From: Albidovulum aestuarii
Lineage (GTDB): Bacteria; Pseudomonadota; Alphaproteobacteria; Rhodobacterales; Rhodobacteraceae
DNA: 64,000 nucleotides
Direction of reading: 5' to 3'
Assembly: GCF_029961185.1 (NCBI RefSeq)
Contig: NZ_JASBQQ010000009.1
Coordinates: forward strand, 148,412-212,411
The position numbers and the translations under genes are program-made. The number at the start of each line of letters is the position of its first letter. Positions within the stretch are counted from its first letter, which is position 1. The notes beneath the pieces were generated by a model that had not been told where the DNA came from, made no database searches, and saw only the letters and a list, made by a program, of their open reading frames with translations. Shown piece after piece: positions 34,848-44,258 of the stretch.

Positions 34848-36580
34848 GACACACCCCCCTGCCCTTTGGCGCGGGTGATTTCACTGGCGTTCTTGACCAT
34901 GGTCTTCAGCACCTCGTCACGCGGACCGTAAGCCCGGCGCAGCCCGCCGTCGAGGATCATCAGATCGTCGCATTCCTGAATGGCCGCCGGGCGATGGGCC
35001 ATGATCAGGACCGAGCGGTCCTCGGCCTTCATGGCCTTGATCGCGGCGTTCAAGGCCATGGAGCCTTCATTGTCGAGGTTGGAGTTCGGCTCGTCGAGCA
35101 CAAGGATCACCGGGTCGCCATAGAGGGCGCGGGCAAGGCCGATGCGCTGAATTTGGCCACCAGACAGCCGACCACCGGCCTGGCTGACGCGCGTATTGTA
35201 GCCCTCGGGCAGGTCGAGGATCATCTGATGGGCCGCAGCCTTCTGCGCAGCTGCGACAATGGCCGCGTCATCGGGGGCCTCTTCCAGCCGGGCGATATTC
35301 TCGGCGATCGTACCGTCGAACAACGTCACGCGCTGCGGCAGGTAGCCGACATAACGGCCAAGCTCGTCAGGGTCGTACTGATCAAGCGTTGCGCCATCCA
35401 GCCGGACCCAGCCGCCGGCGGGACGCCACACACCGGTCAGCGCGTGGGCAAGCGTCGATTTCCCTGCACCTGAAGGTCCGATGACACCCAGCGCCTTTCC
35501 CGGTTCCAGACGGAACGAGACCATGCGCAGCGAGGCCGCCGACTGGCCCGGCGGCACGACGGTCAGCTGGTTGACCTCCAGCATCGCACGTGGCTTCGGC
35601 AACGCGGTGCGCTGCGGCTGCGGCGGCACGGCGGACAGAAGCGCGGCAAGACGGCGGCGACCTTCTGAGGCGCGCTGGACAAGGGCCCAGCCGCCGATTG
35701 ACTGTTCCACCGGTGCCAATGCCCGTCCCATAAGGATCGAAGAGGCGATCATCGCGCCCGGTGTCAGTTCACCCTTCAACACCAGATAAGCGCCAAGGGC
35801 CAGCATCGCCGATTGCAGGAACAGCCGGAAGGTTTTCGAAAACGTCGTGAACGTGCCTGACCGGTCCCCCGCCGAGACGGTCTGGGTCATTGCCTCGGCC
35901 CGTGCCTTGGCCCAGCGGACAAAGCTCGTCCCCCGCATGCCGAGGCTCTGGATCAGGTCTGCCTCATCCCTGAGCTGGTCCGAGAGACGGTCGGCCTGCT
36001 GGCTGGCGGCCGTTGCGCCAAGAACCGCGCGGCGCGTTGTCGACTGGTTGGCAAAGGTCGTGGCGATCAGCACCGCACCACCAGCAATAGCAAGAAAGCC
36101 GAGCCAGGGGTGGAAGATGAAAACAGCCGCAAGGAAAACCGGCGCCCAGGGCATGTCGAAAAGAGCAAGAAAAACCGGAGAGGCCAGCAATTGCCGGATC
36201 GCGTCAAGATCGCGCAGGCCCGTCGCGGCAACGGGATCGCCGGGATGAAGCGCGCTGCGTTGAAGGACGGCCGAGAAGACCCGCGCCTCCAGAGCGGATT
36301 GATACCGCCCGGCCGCCCGCGCCATGACCCGCCCGCGCGCCAGATCGAGAAGACCCATCATGGCGAATAGGAAGGCCACGAGAGCGAAGAGCGCCAGCAG
36401 CGTCTCCTCGGACCGGCTGCCCAGCACCCGGTCATAGACCTGCAGCATGAAGATCGGGCCGGTCAACATCAGGAGGTTGACGAAAGCTGAAAAGAGCCCG
36501 ACGGCCCAAAGCAGCCCGCGCTGCTCGGCCTGCGCGGCCGAAAGCTCCTCGCGCCCCCGGCTGAGGTCGGTCTGCACCAT
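34844..36580 (-). CDS. Type I secretion ABC transporter (PrtD-like)
   Basis: A 578-residue half-transporter with six N-terminal membrane helices and a C-terminal nucleotide-binding domain: Walker A GPSGAGKST, signature LSGGQIQR, Walker B VILVLDEPN. This is the architecture of PrtD/HasD, which exports proteases, lipases and RTX proteins without periplasmic intermediates. There is no N-terminal C39 peptidase domain. The leishmanolysin-like protease at 27552-28439 is a plausible passenger. Confidence 0.9.
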   Translation of the reverse strand: MVQTDLSRGREELSAAQAEQRGLLWAVGLFSAFVNLLMLTGPIFMLQVYDRVLGSRSEETLLALFALVAFLFAMMGLLDLARGRVMARAAGRYQSALEARVFSAVLQRSALHPGDPVAATGLRDLDAIRQLLASPVFLALFDMPWAPVFLAAVFIFHPWLGFLAIAGGAVLIATTFANQSTTRRAVLGATAASQQADRLSDQLRDEADLIQSLGMRGTSFVRWAKARAEAMTQTVSAGDRSGTFTTFSKTFRLFLQSAMLALGAYLVLKGELTPGAMIASSILMGRALAPVEQSIGGWALVQRASEGRRRLAALLSAVPPQPQRTALPKPRAMLEVNQLTVVPPGQSAASLRMVSFRLEPGKALGVIGPSGAGKSTLAHALTGVWRPAGGWVRLDGATLDQYDPDELGRYVGYLPQRVTLFDGTIAENIARLEEAPDDAAIVAAAQKAAAHQMILDLPEGYNTRVSQAGGRLSGGQIQRIGLARALYGDPVILVLDEPNSNLDNEGSMALNAAIKAMKAEDRSVLIMAHRPAAIQECDDLMILDGGLRRAYGPRDEVLKTMVKNASEITRAKGQGGVS

Positions 36581-36720
36581 GTGACACTCCTGCCTTGGCG
36601 GATTTCCCGCCGAACCGAAGCCTTCTCCGGTCTGTTACTTGCAACCGCTCCTTTCGGCTTTTAAGCCTTAAGAACGGACATTCTGCCCCGCCGTCGATTA
36701 TTCGGAAAGATAGAAAGAAA

Positions 36721-37485
36721 ATGATCGGAAATCCATTGATGAGTTTTTTTGACAGGCGGGGCGTTGCCGGAGTGTCGGCGGCAATCCTCTTGCTGGCCGG
36801 GGCGTGTTCGGCACCCGAACCTGGGTCCGAGTTCAACGACCCCCATGAGGCACATAACCGCGCCGTCCACGAAGAAAACTTGGCGATGGACCGGGCACTC
36901 TTTGGCGGGGGCAAGCCTGACAAGAAACCGCTTTTGCCGCAGCCGGTGGCGAACACTCTTGGCAATGTCGCGGACAATCTCGGCACACCAAGCGATGTGG
37001 TAAACAACGTGCTTCAGGTTCGGCCAAAGCCCGCACTGACCAATACTGTGCGCTTTGTGGTCAACTCGACCGTCGGTATCCTCGGCCTGTTCGATCCCGC
37101 AACAGCAATGGGCATTTACGCCGACGAGACCGACTTCGGCGAGACACTCCATGTCTGGGGCGTCCGTGAGGGTGCTTATCTTGTCGTGCCGGTGGCCGGC
37201 CCCACGACCGAACGCGATCTGGCCGGAAAGGTCGTCGACGCGATCATTGATCCGGTGGGTGCCCTGACCGGCCCGCCCGAGAGCTACTATATCGGCGCGG
37301 CCAAGCTCGGGGGGAAGGTCGCGGATCGGCAGCGATATGGCGATACGATCGATTCAATTCTATATGAAAGCGCAGACAGCTACGCTCAGATGCGGCTTCT
37401 TTATCTGCAGAACCGCCATTTCGAGCTTGGCATAGAAGATGAAGCCGATGTGTTCGATCCGTATGAGGACCCCTATGCCCAGTGA
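36721..37485 (+). CDS. mlaA: MlaA / VacJ family outer-membrane lipoprotein
   Basis: MlaA removes mislocalised phospholipids from the outer leaflet of the outer membrane. From the ATG at 36721 the protein has 254 residues with a lipoprotein signal (AAILLLAGACS, lipobox-like cysteine) and the MlaA core (DPHEAHNRAVHEENLAMDRA through YYIGAAKLGGKVADRQRY). ATG 36739 is an alternative start. The stop overlaps the mlaC start. The transporter genes mlaDEF are not nearby. Confidence 0.88.
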   Translation: MIGNPLMSFFDRRGVAGVSAAILLLAGACSAPEPGSEFNDPHEAHNRAVHEENLAMDRALFGGGKPDKKPLLPQPVANTLGNVADNLGTPSDVVNNVLQVRPKPALTNTVRFVVNSTVGILGLFDPATAMGIYADETDFGETLHVWGVREGAYLVVPVAGPTTERDLAGKVVDAIIDPVGALTGPPESYYIGAAKLGGKVADRQRYGDTIDSILYESADSYAQMRLLYLQNRHFELGIEDEADVFDPYEDPYAQ

Positions 37486-38080
37486 CCTGACCCGCCGCAA
37501 CCTCATGATTGGCCTGCCCGCCAGTGTCGCGCTGGCCGCGCTTCCTCATGGCGCGTGGGCGTTGAATACCGGTCAGGCCAAGGCGCTGGTCGATCAGGTC
37601 GTGGGAGAGGTCAATGCGGTCATTGCCTCGGGCAAGTCCGAATCTGCGATGTTCAAGGAATTCGAGCGGATTTTCGTGCGCTATGCCGATGTCCGCTTCA
37701 TCGCGCAAAGCTCGCTCGGACCCGCCGGTCGCAGTGCCTCGAAATCGGACCTGAATGCCTATGTCAAAGCTTTCCAGGGCTATATCTCGCGCAAATATGG
37801 CCGCCGGTTCCGCGAATTCATCGGCGGCAGGATCGAAGTGCAGGAAGCGCGGCCTTTGAAGAGCTTCTTCGAGGTGCGCTCGGTCGCGCATCTGCGCGGA
37901 CAGGCGCCGTTCCGGCTCGACTGGCACGTCTTCGAGAAGTCCGGCAAGAAACTCTTCTTCAACATCATCATCGAAGGCGTGAACATGCTCGCCGCCGAAC
38001 GGACCGAGATCGGGGCGATGCTGGACAAGCGCCGGGGCGATATCGGCGCGCTGGCAGCAGATCTTCAGCGCGCGGGCTGA
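37475..38080 (+). CDS. mlaC: MlaC / Ttg2D family phospholipid-binding protein
   Basis: A 201-residue periplasmic lipid carrier that shuttles phospholipids between the MlaA complex and the inner-membrane MlaFEDB transporter. The N-terminal signal is twin-arginine-like (TRRNLMIGLPASVALAALPH), cleaved near AWA. The mature region shows the family pattern of alternating helices and the V-R-S-.-AHLRG...DWHVFEKSGK strands. The ATG at 37475 lies inside the end of mlaA (11-base overlap), so the pair is co-translated. Confidence 0.88.
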   Translation: MPSDLTRRNLMIGLPASVALAALPHGAWALNTGQAKALVDQVVGEVNAVIASGKSESAMFKEFERIFVRYADVRFIAQSSLGPAGRSASKSDLNAYVKAFQGYISRKYGRRFREFIGGRIEVQEARPLKSFFEVRSVAHLRGQAPFRLDWHVFEKSGKKLFFNIIIEGVNMLAAERTEIGAMLDKRRGDIGALAADLQRAG

Positions 38081-38154
38081 GTCTGCGCGCTCCTCGTGCG
38101 CCGTCAAGCGGGCTTCTCATCGCGACGAGCAGGCGTAGCCGCATGAGGAGCGGT

Positions 38155-40353
38155 TCAGTTCCGGTTGCCGAGGATCGCGTTCAGCAGTTCGAGTATGGGA
38201 TCATTCTGACGGCGACGTTGTGGGGCGGGTTGCTGCGGCATCGGCTGGCCTTGCGCGATCGGGCCTGAATCATAGGTCTGCTCCTGATAGACTGGAGGCG
38301 GCAGTTCTTCGGGCCGGATCATCGGCAGTGGCGTCGAAGGCAGGTCGGCCTCGATCCGCACCATAACTTCATGCCAGATATCGGCGGGCAACCCGCCGCC
38401 GGTGACGCCGGTCAGTGGTGTGTTGTCGTCATTGCCCATCCAGACGCCGACCACGTAATCGGCGGTAAAGCCGATGAACCAGGCATCGCGGTAATCCGAG
38501 GTCGTGCCGGTCTTGCCCGCCGCCTGATGCCGGTCAAGCAGCGCCCGCCGCCCGGTGCCGCGTTCGATCACCTGGGTCATCATATAGGTCAGCTGCCGCG
38601 CCGCGTTTTCCGAAATCACCCTCTCGCCGATGCCGCCCTCTTGCCCCATCAGCGCTTCGTCGTCGCCCTGAATGCGCAGTTCGATCAACCCGTAGGGCCG
38701 GACCGATGAGCCGCCGTTCAGGATACCCGCATAGGCGCCCGTCATCTCCAGTAGCGTCGCGCCGGACGACCCGAGAACAATGGCCGGGCCCTGCGCCAGA
38801 TCCGATTTCAGGCCGAAATCACCCGCGACCTGACGCACCGCCTCAAGCCCGACGGCCTGACTGACGCGCACAGTGGCAGTGTTGATCGAATGCGTCAGCG
38901 CATCGGTCAGCGTGATCATGCCCCGGAACTCTGGGGTGTAGTTCTTGGGTGTCCACTCGCCCGATCCCTTGACGTAGAGCGTGATCGGCGCGTCATCGAC
39001 ATAAGAATTCATCGTGTAGCCAAGGTCGAGCGCCGCGGCATAGACGAATGGTTTGAAGGTGGAACCCACCTGTCGCAGCGCCTGCGTAGCCCGGTTGAAC
39101 GCGCCCGAGACCTGCGTCTTGCGCCCACCCACCATGGCACGGACCGCGCCGTCGGCCGACATCACCACGATTGCGGCCTGCGCCACCGATCCTTCCTTGA
39201 CCTTGGTGTCGAAAACATAGGCCAGCGCGTCTTCGGCCGATTTCTGAATATCCTGATCAAGCGTCGTCTTAACGATCACATCCTCGGTCGTGTCCTGCGT
39301 CAGATAGGCGGGGCCTGAGTCCATCACCCAGTCGGCGAAATAGCCGCCCGCCTTGGCCTCGGCCGCCTGCGAAAGCCGGGCCGGGCTGTCGATGGCCTCC
39401 TTGTATTGCAGATCGGTCAGATAGTCCTGATCGTGCATCAGCCCCAGAACCACCGACGCGCGGTCCTGCGCCTTTTGCAGGTCCGCCGTCGGCGCATAAC
39501 GGGACGGTGCCTTCAGAAGCCCTGCAAGCATCGCCGCCTGCGCAGGGTTCACCTCATTCGCCGACTTTCCGAAATACCGCTGGGCGGCAGCCTCGAAGCC
39601 CCGCGCGCCCGCGCCGAGATAGGCGCGGTTAAGATAGAGCGTCAGGATATTCGCCTTGCCGTATTTCGCCTCCATCGCGAAGGAGAAGGGTACTTCTTTC
39701 AGCTTGCGCCATTTTGACGACACACGGCAGTCGGCCTCGTAATCGGCCTCGCTCTTCCAGACCTTGGGATCATAGGGGACTCCGAGGCAGATGAGCTTCG
39801 CCACCTGCTGGGTGATGGTCGATCCGCCGTTGCCTTCCAGCGGCCCGCGCCCTTCGCTGAGGTTGATGCGGATGGCCGAGGCGATACCCCGGGGCGAAAT
39901 GCCAATATGGCGATAGAACCTTTTATCCTCGGTCGCGATGATGGCGTTCTTGAGATAGGGGGACACGGTGTCGGAAGCGATTTGTCCGCCGAATGTCTCA
40001 CCCCGCCAGGCATAGACTCGGCCCTCGCGGTCAAGCATCGTGACCGAGCCCTTGGTCCGGGCGTCGATCAATGTCTCCAGCGGGGGAAGCTGCGCGTAGT
40101 AATACAGCGTGAACAGGCCGACAATGATCGCACCCATCGCGCCAAGTCGCCAGCCGACCCCCCAGATGGCGCGCCAGATCAGCCGCACCAATCCGGTGAC
40201 CAGCCGGACCGGCCAGCTTGCCTTGCGCGCCGCCCGGCGCGGTTTCGCTGTCCGCACCTGTTTTGGCGCGGCTTTCGGCTTTGCCTTGGACGCGGCCTTC
40301 GCATAGCGCCGTTCGGCGATCAGAGGGGGTTTTTTCCCGCCCGTTTTGCTCAT
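38155..40353 (-). CDS. Class A penicillin-binding protein (PBP1A family)
   Basis: A 732-residue bifunctional peptidoglycan synthase. A cytoplasmic basic N-terminus (many K/R/A) precedes one membrane helix (AMGAIIVGLFTLYYYAQ). The GT51 glycosyltransferase domain has ATEDKRFYRHIGI and GGSTITQQVAK, and the transpeptidase domain has the SxxK motif in STFKPF, SxN in HSINTATV and KTGTT. A Pro/Gln-rich C-terminal tail follows. The ATG at 40353 is chosen because the open frame before it is not PBP-like. Confidence 0.93.
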   Translation of the reverse strand: MSKTGGKKPPLIAERRYAKAASKAKPKAAPKQVRTAKPRRAARKASWPVRLVTGLVRLIWRAIWGVGWRLGAMGAIIVGLFTLYYYAQLPPLETLIDARTKGSVTMLDREGRVYAWRGETFGGQIASDTVSPYLKNAIIATEDKRFYRHIGISPRGIASAIRINLSEGRGPLEGNGGSTITQQVAKLICLGVPYDPKVWKSEADYEADCRVSSKWRKLKEVPFSFAMEAKYGKANILTLYLNRAYLGAGARGFEAAAQRYFGKSANEVNPAQAAMLAGLLKAPSRYAPTADLQKAQDRASVVLGLMHDQDYLTDLQYKEAIDSPARLSQAAEAKAGGYFADWVMDSGPAYLTQDTTEDVIVKTTLDQDIQKSAEDALAYVFDTKVKEGSVAQAAIVVMSADGAVRAMVGGRKTQVSGAFNRATQALRQVGSTFKPFVYAAALDLGYTMNSYVDDAPITLYVKGSGEWTPKNYTPEFRGMITLTDALTHSINTATVRVSQAVGLEAVRQVAGDFGLKSDLAQGPAIVLGSSGATLLEMTGAYAGILNGGSSVRPYGLIELRIQGDDEALMGQEGGIGERVISENAARQLTYMMTQVIERGTGRRALLDRHQAAGKTGTTSDYRDAWFIGFTADYVVGVWMGNDDNTPLTGVTGGGLPADIWHEVMVRIEADLPSTPLPMIRPEELPPPVYQEQTYDSGPIAQGQPMPQQPAPQRRRQNDPILELLNAILGNRN

Positions 40354-40601
40354 TGTTCCGAAAACCCGATACTGCTCTGGGGCGCGACCATACAGGCATG
40401 GCGCAGGAATGTGGAGCCGTGCCGGTTCACGTTTCGCTTCACCCGCTGCCCAAAAAAGCGGCAATCCGCCTGAATCCTGCCAATGAACCGGGATTCTCCA
40501 GATTCGCCCCGCCCTTAAGGGTCGGAAATCTTGTCATGCTGCACCGCAGCGTTTCCGCTGGCGCCGAGGCCCGCGACGGGCCGTCTCATAAGGAGAGGGA
40601 T

Positions 40602-40940
40602 GTGAAATACATCATAGCGGCGATCAAGCCCTACAAGCTCGACGAAGTGCGCGAGGCGCTGACCGCAATCGGCGTCCGAGGCATGATGGTGAGTGAAATC
40701 AAGGGCTTCGGCACTCAGTCAGGACATACCGAGATCTATCGCGGCGCGGAGTATGCGGTGAATTTCGTGCCGAAGATGAAGCTGGAAATCGCGGTCAGCG
40801 CGTCCCTTGCCGAAGACGTGATCGCGACCATCGCCAAGGTCGCGAAGACCGACAAGATCGGCGACGGCAAAATCTTTGTCCTCGACCTGAAAGACGCCTT
40901 GCGCGTCAGGACCGGAGAGACCGGGGAGGACGCGCTGTGA
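40602..40940 (+). CDS. glnK: Nitrogen regulatory protein PII (GlnK)
   Basis: A 112-residue PII protein that senses 2-oxoglutarate and ATP/ADP and blocks AmtB when nitrogen is abundant. The uridylylation site Y51 lies in the T-loop (EIYRGAEYAVNF), and the C-terminal GDGKIFVLDLKDALRVRTGE is typical. The start is GTG at 40602 with AAGGAGAG just upstream. It overlaps amtB by four bases, the conserved glnK-amtB arrangement. Confidence 0.95.
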   Translation: MKYIIAAIKPYKLDEVREALTAIGVRGMMVSEIKGFGTQSGHTEIYRGAEYAVNFVPKMKLEIAVSASLAEDVIATIAKVAKTDKIGDGKIFVLDLKDALRVRTGETGEDAL

Positions 40941-42277
40941 GCGATAATTTCAAGGGGATGACGATGATGAAATCTGTAGGTCTGGCGGGGCTGCTCGCCA
41001 CGCTGTCGGCACTTCCGGCCTTCGCGCAGGAAGCGGCGGCGGAGGTAATGGACAAGGGTGACGTGGCTTGGATGATGGTCTCCACCCTTCTTGTGCTCTT
41101 CATGATCCTGCCGGGGCTCGCGCTGTTCTATGGCGGGCTGGTGCGGTCGAAGAACATGCTGTCGGTGCTGATGCAGTGCACGATGATCACGGCGATGGTC
41201 ATGGTGATCTGGGTGATCTACGGCTATTCCTTTGCCTTCGGTGGCGGGACGGGGCCGTTCTTTGGCGGGTTTGGCAAACTCTTCCTCGCAGGTGTCACGG
41301 CTGACAGCATGGCCGCGACCTTCACCGATGGCGTGGTGATCCCGGAATATGTCTTCATCGCCTTCCAGATGACCTTCGCCGCGATCACACCCGCGCTGAT
41401 CGTCGGGGCCTTTGCCGAACGCATCAAATTCGGCGCGGTGATGCTCTTTTCCGCGCTCTGGGTGACGGTGGTCTATTTCCCGGTTGCCCACATGGTCTGG
41501 GACGGCGCGGGGCTGATCTTCAACATGGGTGCGCTTGATTTCGCCGGCGGCACGGTCGTGCATATCAACGCCGGTATCGCGGCGCTGGTCGGCGCCTACT
41601 TTGTCGGTCCGCGCATCGGGCTTGGCAAGGATATGATGGCGCCCCATTCGATGACGCTGACGCTCGTGGGCGCGGGCATTCTCTGGGTCGGCTGGTTCGG
41701 CTTCAACGCAGGCTCCAACCTTGAGGCCAATGGCGGCGCGACACTCGCCATGATCAACACCTTCACCGCGACGGCGGGCGCGATCCTGGCCTGGGCCGGG
41801 CTTGAGGCTGTGCTGCGCGGCAAGGCTTCCATGCTCGGCGCGGCTTCGGGTCTGGTTGCGGGGCTAGTCGCCGTGACCCCGGCGGCTGGGTCGGTCGGGC
41901 CGGTCGGTGCCATCGTTCTGGGCGCGATTGCCTCAGGCGTCTGCTACTTCTTCGTCGCCGTGGTGAAGAACAAGATGGGCTATGACGACAGCCTCGACGT
42001 CTTTGGCATCCACGGGATCGGCGGCATCATCGGCGCAATCGGCACGGGCATCTTCACCGCGCCCGGCCTCGGCGGCACCGGTGGCGAGGACTATGCGATG
42101 GCGGCGCAGACCTGGATCCAGATCCAGGCGGTGGTGATCACCATCCTGTGGTGCGGTATCGCCTCGGCAGTGCTCTACTTTATCGTCGACAAGACGATCG
42201 GCCTGCGCGTTGCCAATGATGACGAGCGCCGGGGTCTCGACCTCACCTCGCACGGCGAAAGCGCCTATCACGCCTGA
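40937..42277 (+). CDS. amtB: Ammonium transporter AmtB
   Basis: A 446-residue ammonium channel: an N-terminal cleavable signal (LAGLLATLSALPAFAQ) then 11 membrane helices, with signature segments DGAGLIFNMGALDFAGGTVVHINAG and GWFGFNAGSN plus the pore histidines. The GTG at 40937 overlaps the glnK stop and has GGAGG seven bases before it. ATG 40964 behind AAGGGG is a credible alternative. Probably controlled by nitrogen status with glnK. Confidence 0.95.
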   Translation: MSDNFKGMTMMKSVGLAGLLATLSALPAFAQEAAAEVMDKGDVAWMMVSTLLVLFMILPGLALFYGGLVRSKNMLSVLMQCTMITAMVMVIWVIYGYSFAFGGGTGPFFGGFGKLFLAGVTADSMAATFTDGVVIPEYVFIAFQMTFAAITPALIVGAFAERIKFGAVMLFSALWVTVVYFPVAHMVWDGAGLIFNMGALDFAGGTVVHINAGIAALVGAYFVGPRIGLGKDMMAPHSMTLTLVGAGILWVGWFGFNAGSNLEANGGATLAMINTFTATAGAILAWAGLEAVLRGKASMLGAASGLVAGLVAVTPAAGSVGPVGAIVLGAIASGVCYFFVAVVKNKMGYDDSLDVFGIHGIGGIIGAIGTGIFTAPGLGGTGGEDYAMAAQTWIQIQAVVITILWCGIASAVLYFIVDKTIGLRVANDDERRGLDLTSHGESAYHA

Positions 42278-42325
42278 GCTATCCCCCGGGGCGCGGTGCC
42301 GCCTCGGGAGTATTTGGTCAATGAA

Positions 42326-42356
42326 GAAGCAGGGGTGGTTGCCCCTGCTTCTTTTT
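42326..42356 (+). terminator. Rho-independent terminator of glnK-amtB
   Basis: GAAGCAGGGG and CCCCTGCTTC form a 10-bp stem (42326-42335 and 42342-42351) with a six-base loop TGGTTG, followed by five T residues. It lies about 50 bases after the amtB stop. Confidence 0.93.
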
Positions 42357-42412
42357 GTGGGGCGGCTGAAATTCCAGCACCGGGAATCCGACGCCTGAAT
42401 GAAAGCGCCCGC

Positions 42413-42991
42413 TCACCGGCAGCGCAGCGACACGAGTTTCAGTTTTCGCTCGAGCCCGGAGGCCATGGTATAGGCCGCGCCTACGGCAGCCATTTGTGCC
42501 GGGACTGACCGCTGCGCATAAAGACCGGTTGCTTGCTTGATGTCCCCGGCCTCCAGCAGCGGCACCATCGAATGACCGATCGCAACGATTTCTTCCGCGC
42601 TGGTTTCTATCTCTGAAAGCCGCGCCGCGGCGTCTTCGTCCAGCGGCAGACGGCGGCCGGCAAACAGCATGGCGTGGATGGCGCTCTGACCCTTGTCCAT
42701 GCGTTTCCCGAGAAACCCGGTAGGGCCGAAGAAGCCGCCGTCATCCATGCTGCTGATGACGATGCCATGATCGACCTCGAGGATCGCCTCGGATTGGGCC
42801 TGCATGAGGGTCGCGACCTCCAGCTGCAACTTGCGGAAGACAGCGACGGATGCGTGCTGGTTCGCGAGGTGCTGCGGCTCGCATTCCGCCGTTTGCGCGG
42901 TCGCACGGATGGGCGTCAGGCTTGCTCCCGCAGAGAGCAAGACAGCTGCGAGACAGACCAACAAGCGCGTTACACGCGGATTGCGTTTCAT
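42413..42991 (-). CDS. Periplasmic helical hypothetical protein
   Basis: A 192-residue protein with a Sec signal peptide (RLLVCLAAVLLSAGASLTP, cleavage near ATA-QT). The mature part is almost all helical, with pairs of Ser/Ala-rich amphipathic helices, as in the ligand-binding four-helix domain of chemoreceptors, but without any cytoplasmic part. Two cysteines (one early, AECEP, and one at the C-terminus, SLRCR) could be disulfide-linked. Function unknown. Confidence 0.65.
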   Translation of the reverse strand: MKRNPRVTRLLVCLAAVLLSAGASLTPIRATAQTAECEPQHLANQHASVAVFRKLQLEVATLMQAQSEAILEVDHGIVISSMDDGGFFGPTGFLGKRMDKGQSAIHAMLFAGRRLPLDEDAAARLSEIETSAEEIVAIGHSMVPLLEAGDIKQATGLYAQRSVPAQMAAVGAAYTMASGLERKLKLVSLRCR

Positions 42992-43061
42992 TTGGACACC
43001 CTCCCCTGATGGCTTGGTTCACCATATCACAGAAGGGGGCGTCTACCTTGTGGACGCCGGA

Positions 43062-44243
43062 TCAGATCCCCACGTCGATGATCGCGCGGGCGAGGATCGG
43101 CACCGTCTTGGCGTTCAGACCGGCAATGTTTAGGCGGGAATCGCCCACCATGTAGATGCCGTGTTCAGTCTTCAGCCGCTCCACCTGTTCCGGTGCCGCA
43201 CCGAGGCGCGAGAACATGCCGCGATGCTGGGCGATAAAGCCGAAACGGTCGGAGCCGGAAGCTTTCTGCAGCTCTTGGGCAAGCTGTTCGCGCAAGGACA
43301 GCATCCCCAGCCGGACCTCTTCCAGTTCATTGGCCCAGTCGGCCCGCAGGGCGGGGTCGTTCAGGATCATCGTCACCAGCCGCGCGCCGTGATCGGGCGG
43401 GAAGGAGTAGTTCTGGCGGTTGAGATAGGCGAGCGTACCCTGCGTGACCTCGCGGTTCGCGGGGTCCGACAGCGCGATGAGCGCACCGGTGCGTTCGCGG
43501 TAGATGCCGAAATTCTTGGAACACGAGGCGGCGATCAGCACCTCGGGCAGACGCGAGGCAATCAGCCGCACGCCGGTCGCGTCTTCTTCCAGACCGTCGC
43601 CGAAACCCTGATAGGCGATGTCGATCATCGGAGTTGCGCCGGTCTTTTCCAGCAGATCGGCAACGGCCCGCCATTCCGGCCCGGTCAGGTTCGCACCGGT
43701 CGGGTTGTGGCAGCAACCATGCAGCAGGACCACGTCGCCCGCCTTCGCCCCGGCAAGATCAGCCATCATGGCGGTGAAATCGACCGCGCGGGTGTCATTG
43801 TCGAAATAACGGTACATCTGAACCTTCATGCCCAGATGTTTCAGGATCGACAGGTGGTTGGGCCAGGTCGGGTCCGAAACCCAGACCGTGGCATCGGGCG
43901 AGGCCATGCGGACCAGCTCAAATGCCTGACGGCAGGCGCCGGTGCCGCCCGGTGTCGCGACGGAGGAGATGCGGTCGGCCGAGACTGCGTCGCCAAGGAC
44001 CAAAGCCGCCATCGCGGCGTTGAATTCGGGCTCTCCGGCAAGGCCGGTATAGGACTTGGTGGTCTCAACCTCCCAAAGCTGCTTCTCGGCCGTCTTCACC
44101 GCCCGCATGACCGGGGTCACGCCGTCCGCGTTCTTGTAGACGCCGACGCCGAGGTCGATCTTGTCTTTGCGGGGATCGGCCTTGAACTGGCCGATCAGCA
44201 TCAGGATCTTGTCCGCCGGTTGCGGTTTCAATGTGCCCAGCAT
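43062..44243 (-). CDS. tyrB: Aspartate/aromatic aminotransferase
   Basis: A 393-residue class I (fold-type I) PLP aminotransferase. The PLP lysine is K243 in SCSKNFGIYRERTG, and the cofactor pocket includes GACRQAFEL and HGCCHNPTG. The YxG-ER pattern fits the aspartate/tyrosine subgroup, which transaminates aspartate, tyrosine and phenylalanine with 2-oxoglutarate. The symbol is given for subgroup; aspC is equally possible. It is 15 bp downstream of sseA on the same strand. Confidence 0.9.
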   Translation of the reverse strand: MLGTLKPQPADKILMLIGQFKADPRKDKIDLGVGVYKNADGVTPVMRAVKTAEKQLWEVETTKSYTGLAGEPEFNAAMAALVLGDAVSADRISSVATPGGTGACRQAFELVRMASPDATVWVSDPTWPNHLSILKHLGMKVQMYRYFDNDTRAVDFTAMMADLAGAKAGDVVLLHGCCHNPTGANLTGPEWRAVADLLEKTGATPMIDIAYQGFGDGLEEDATGVRLIASRLPEVLIAASCSKNFGIYRERTGALIALSDPANREVTQGTLAYLNRQNYSFPPDHGARLVTMILNDPALRADWANELEEVRLGMLSLREQLAQELQKASGSDRFGFIAQHRGMFSRLGAAPEQVERLKTEHGIYMVGDSRLNIAGLNAKTVPILARAIIDVGI

Positions 44244-44258
44244 GGCGATGCTCCTCAG

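Noticed and set aside
40354..40601. Sigma54 promoter (GG-N10-GC) or NtrC site before glnK
   Set aside because: Several GG...GC pairs occur but none has the spacing and flanking bases of a convincing sigma54 site in this GC-rich region.
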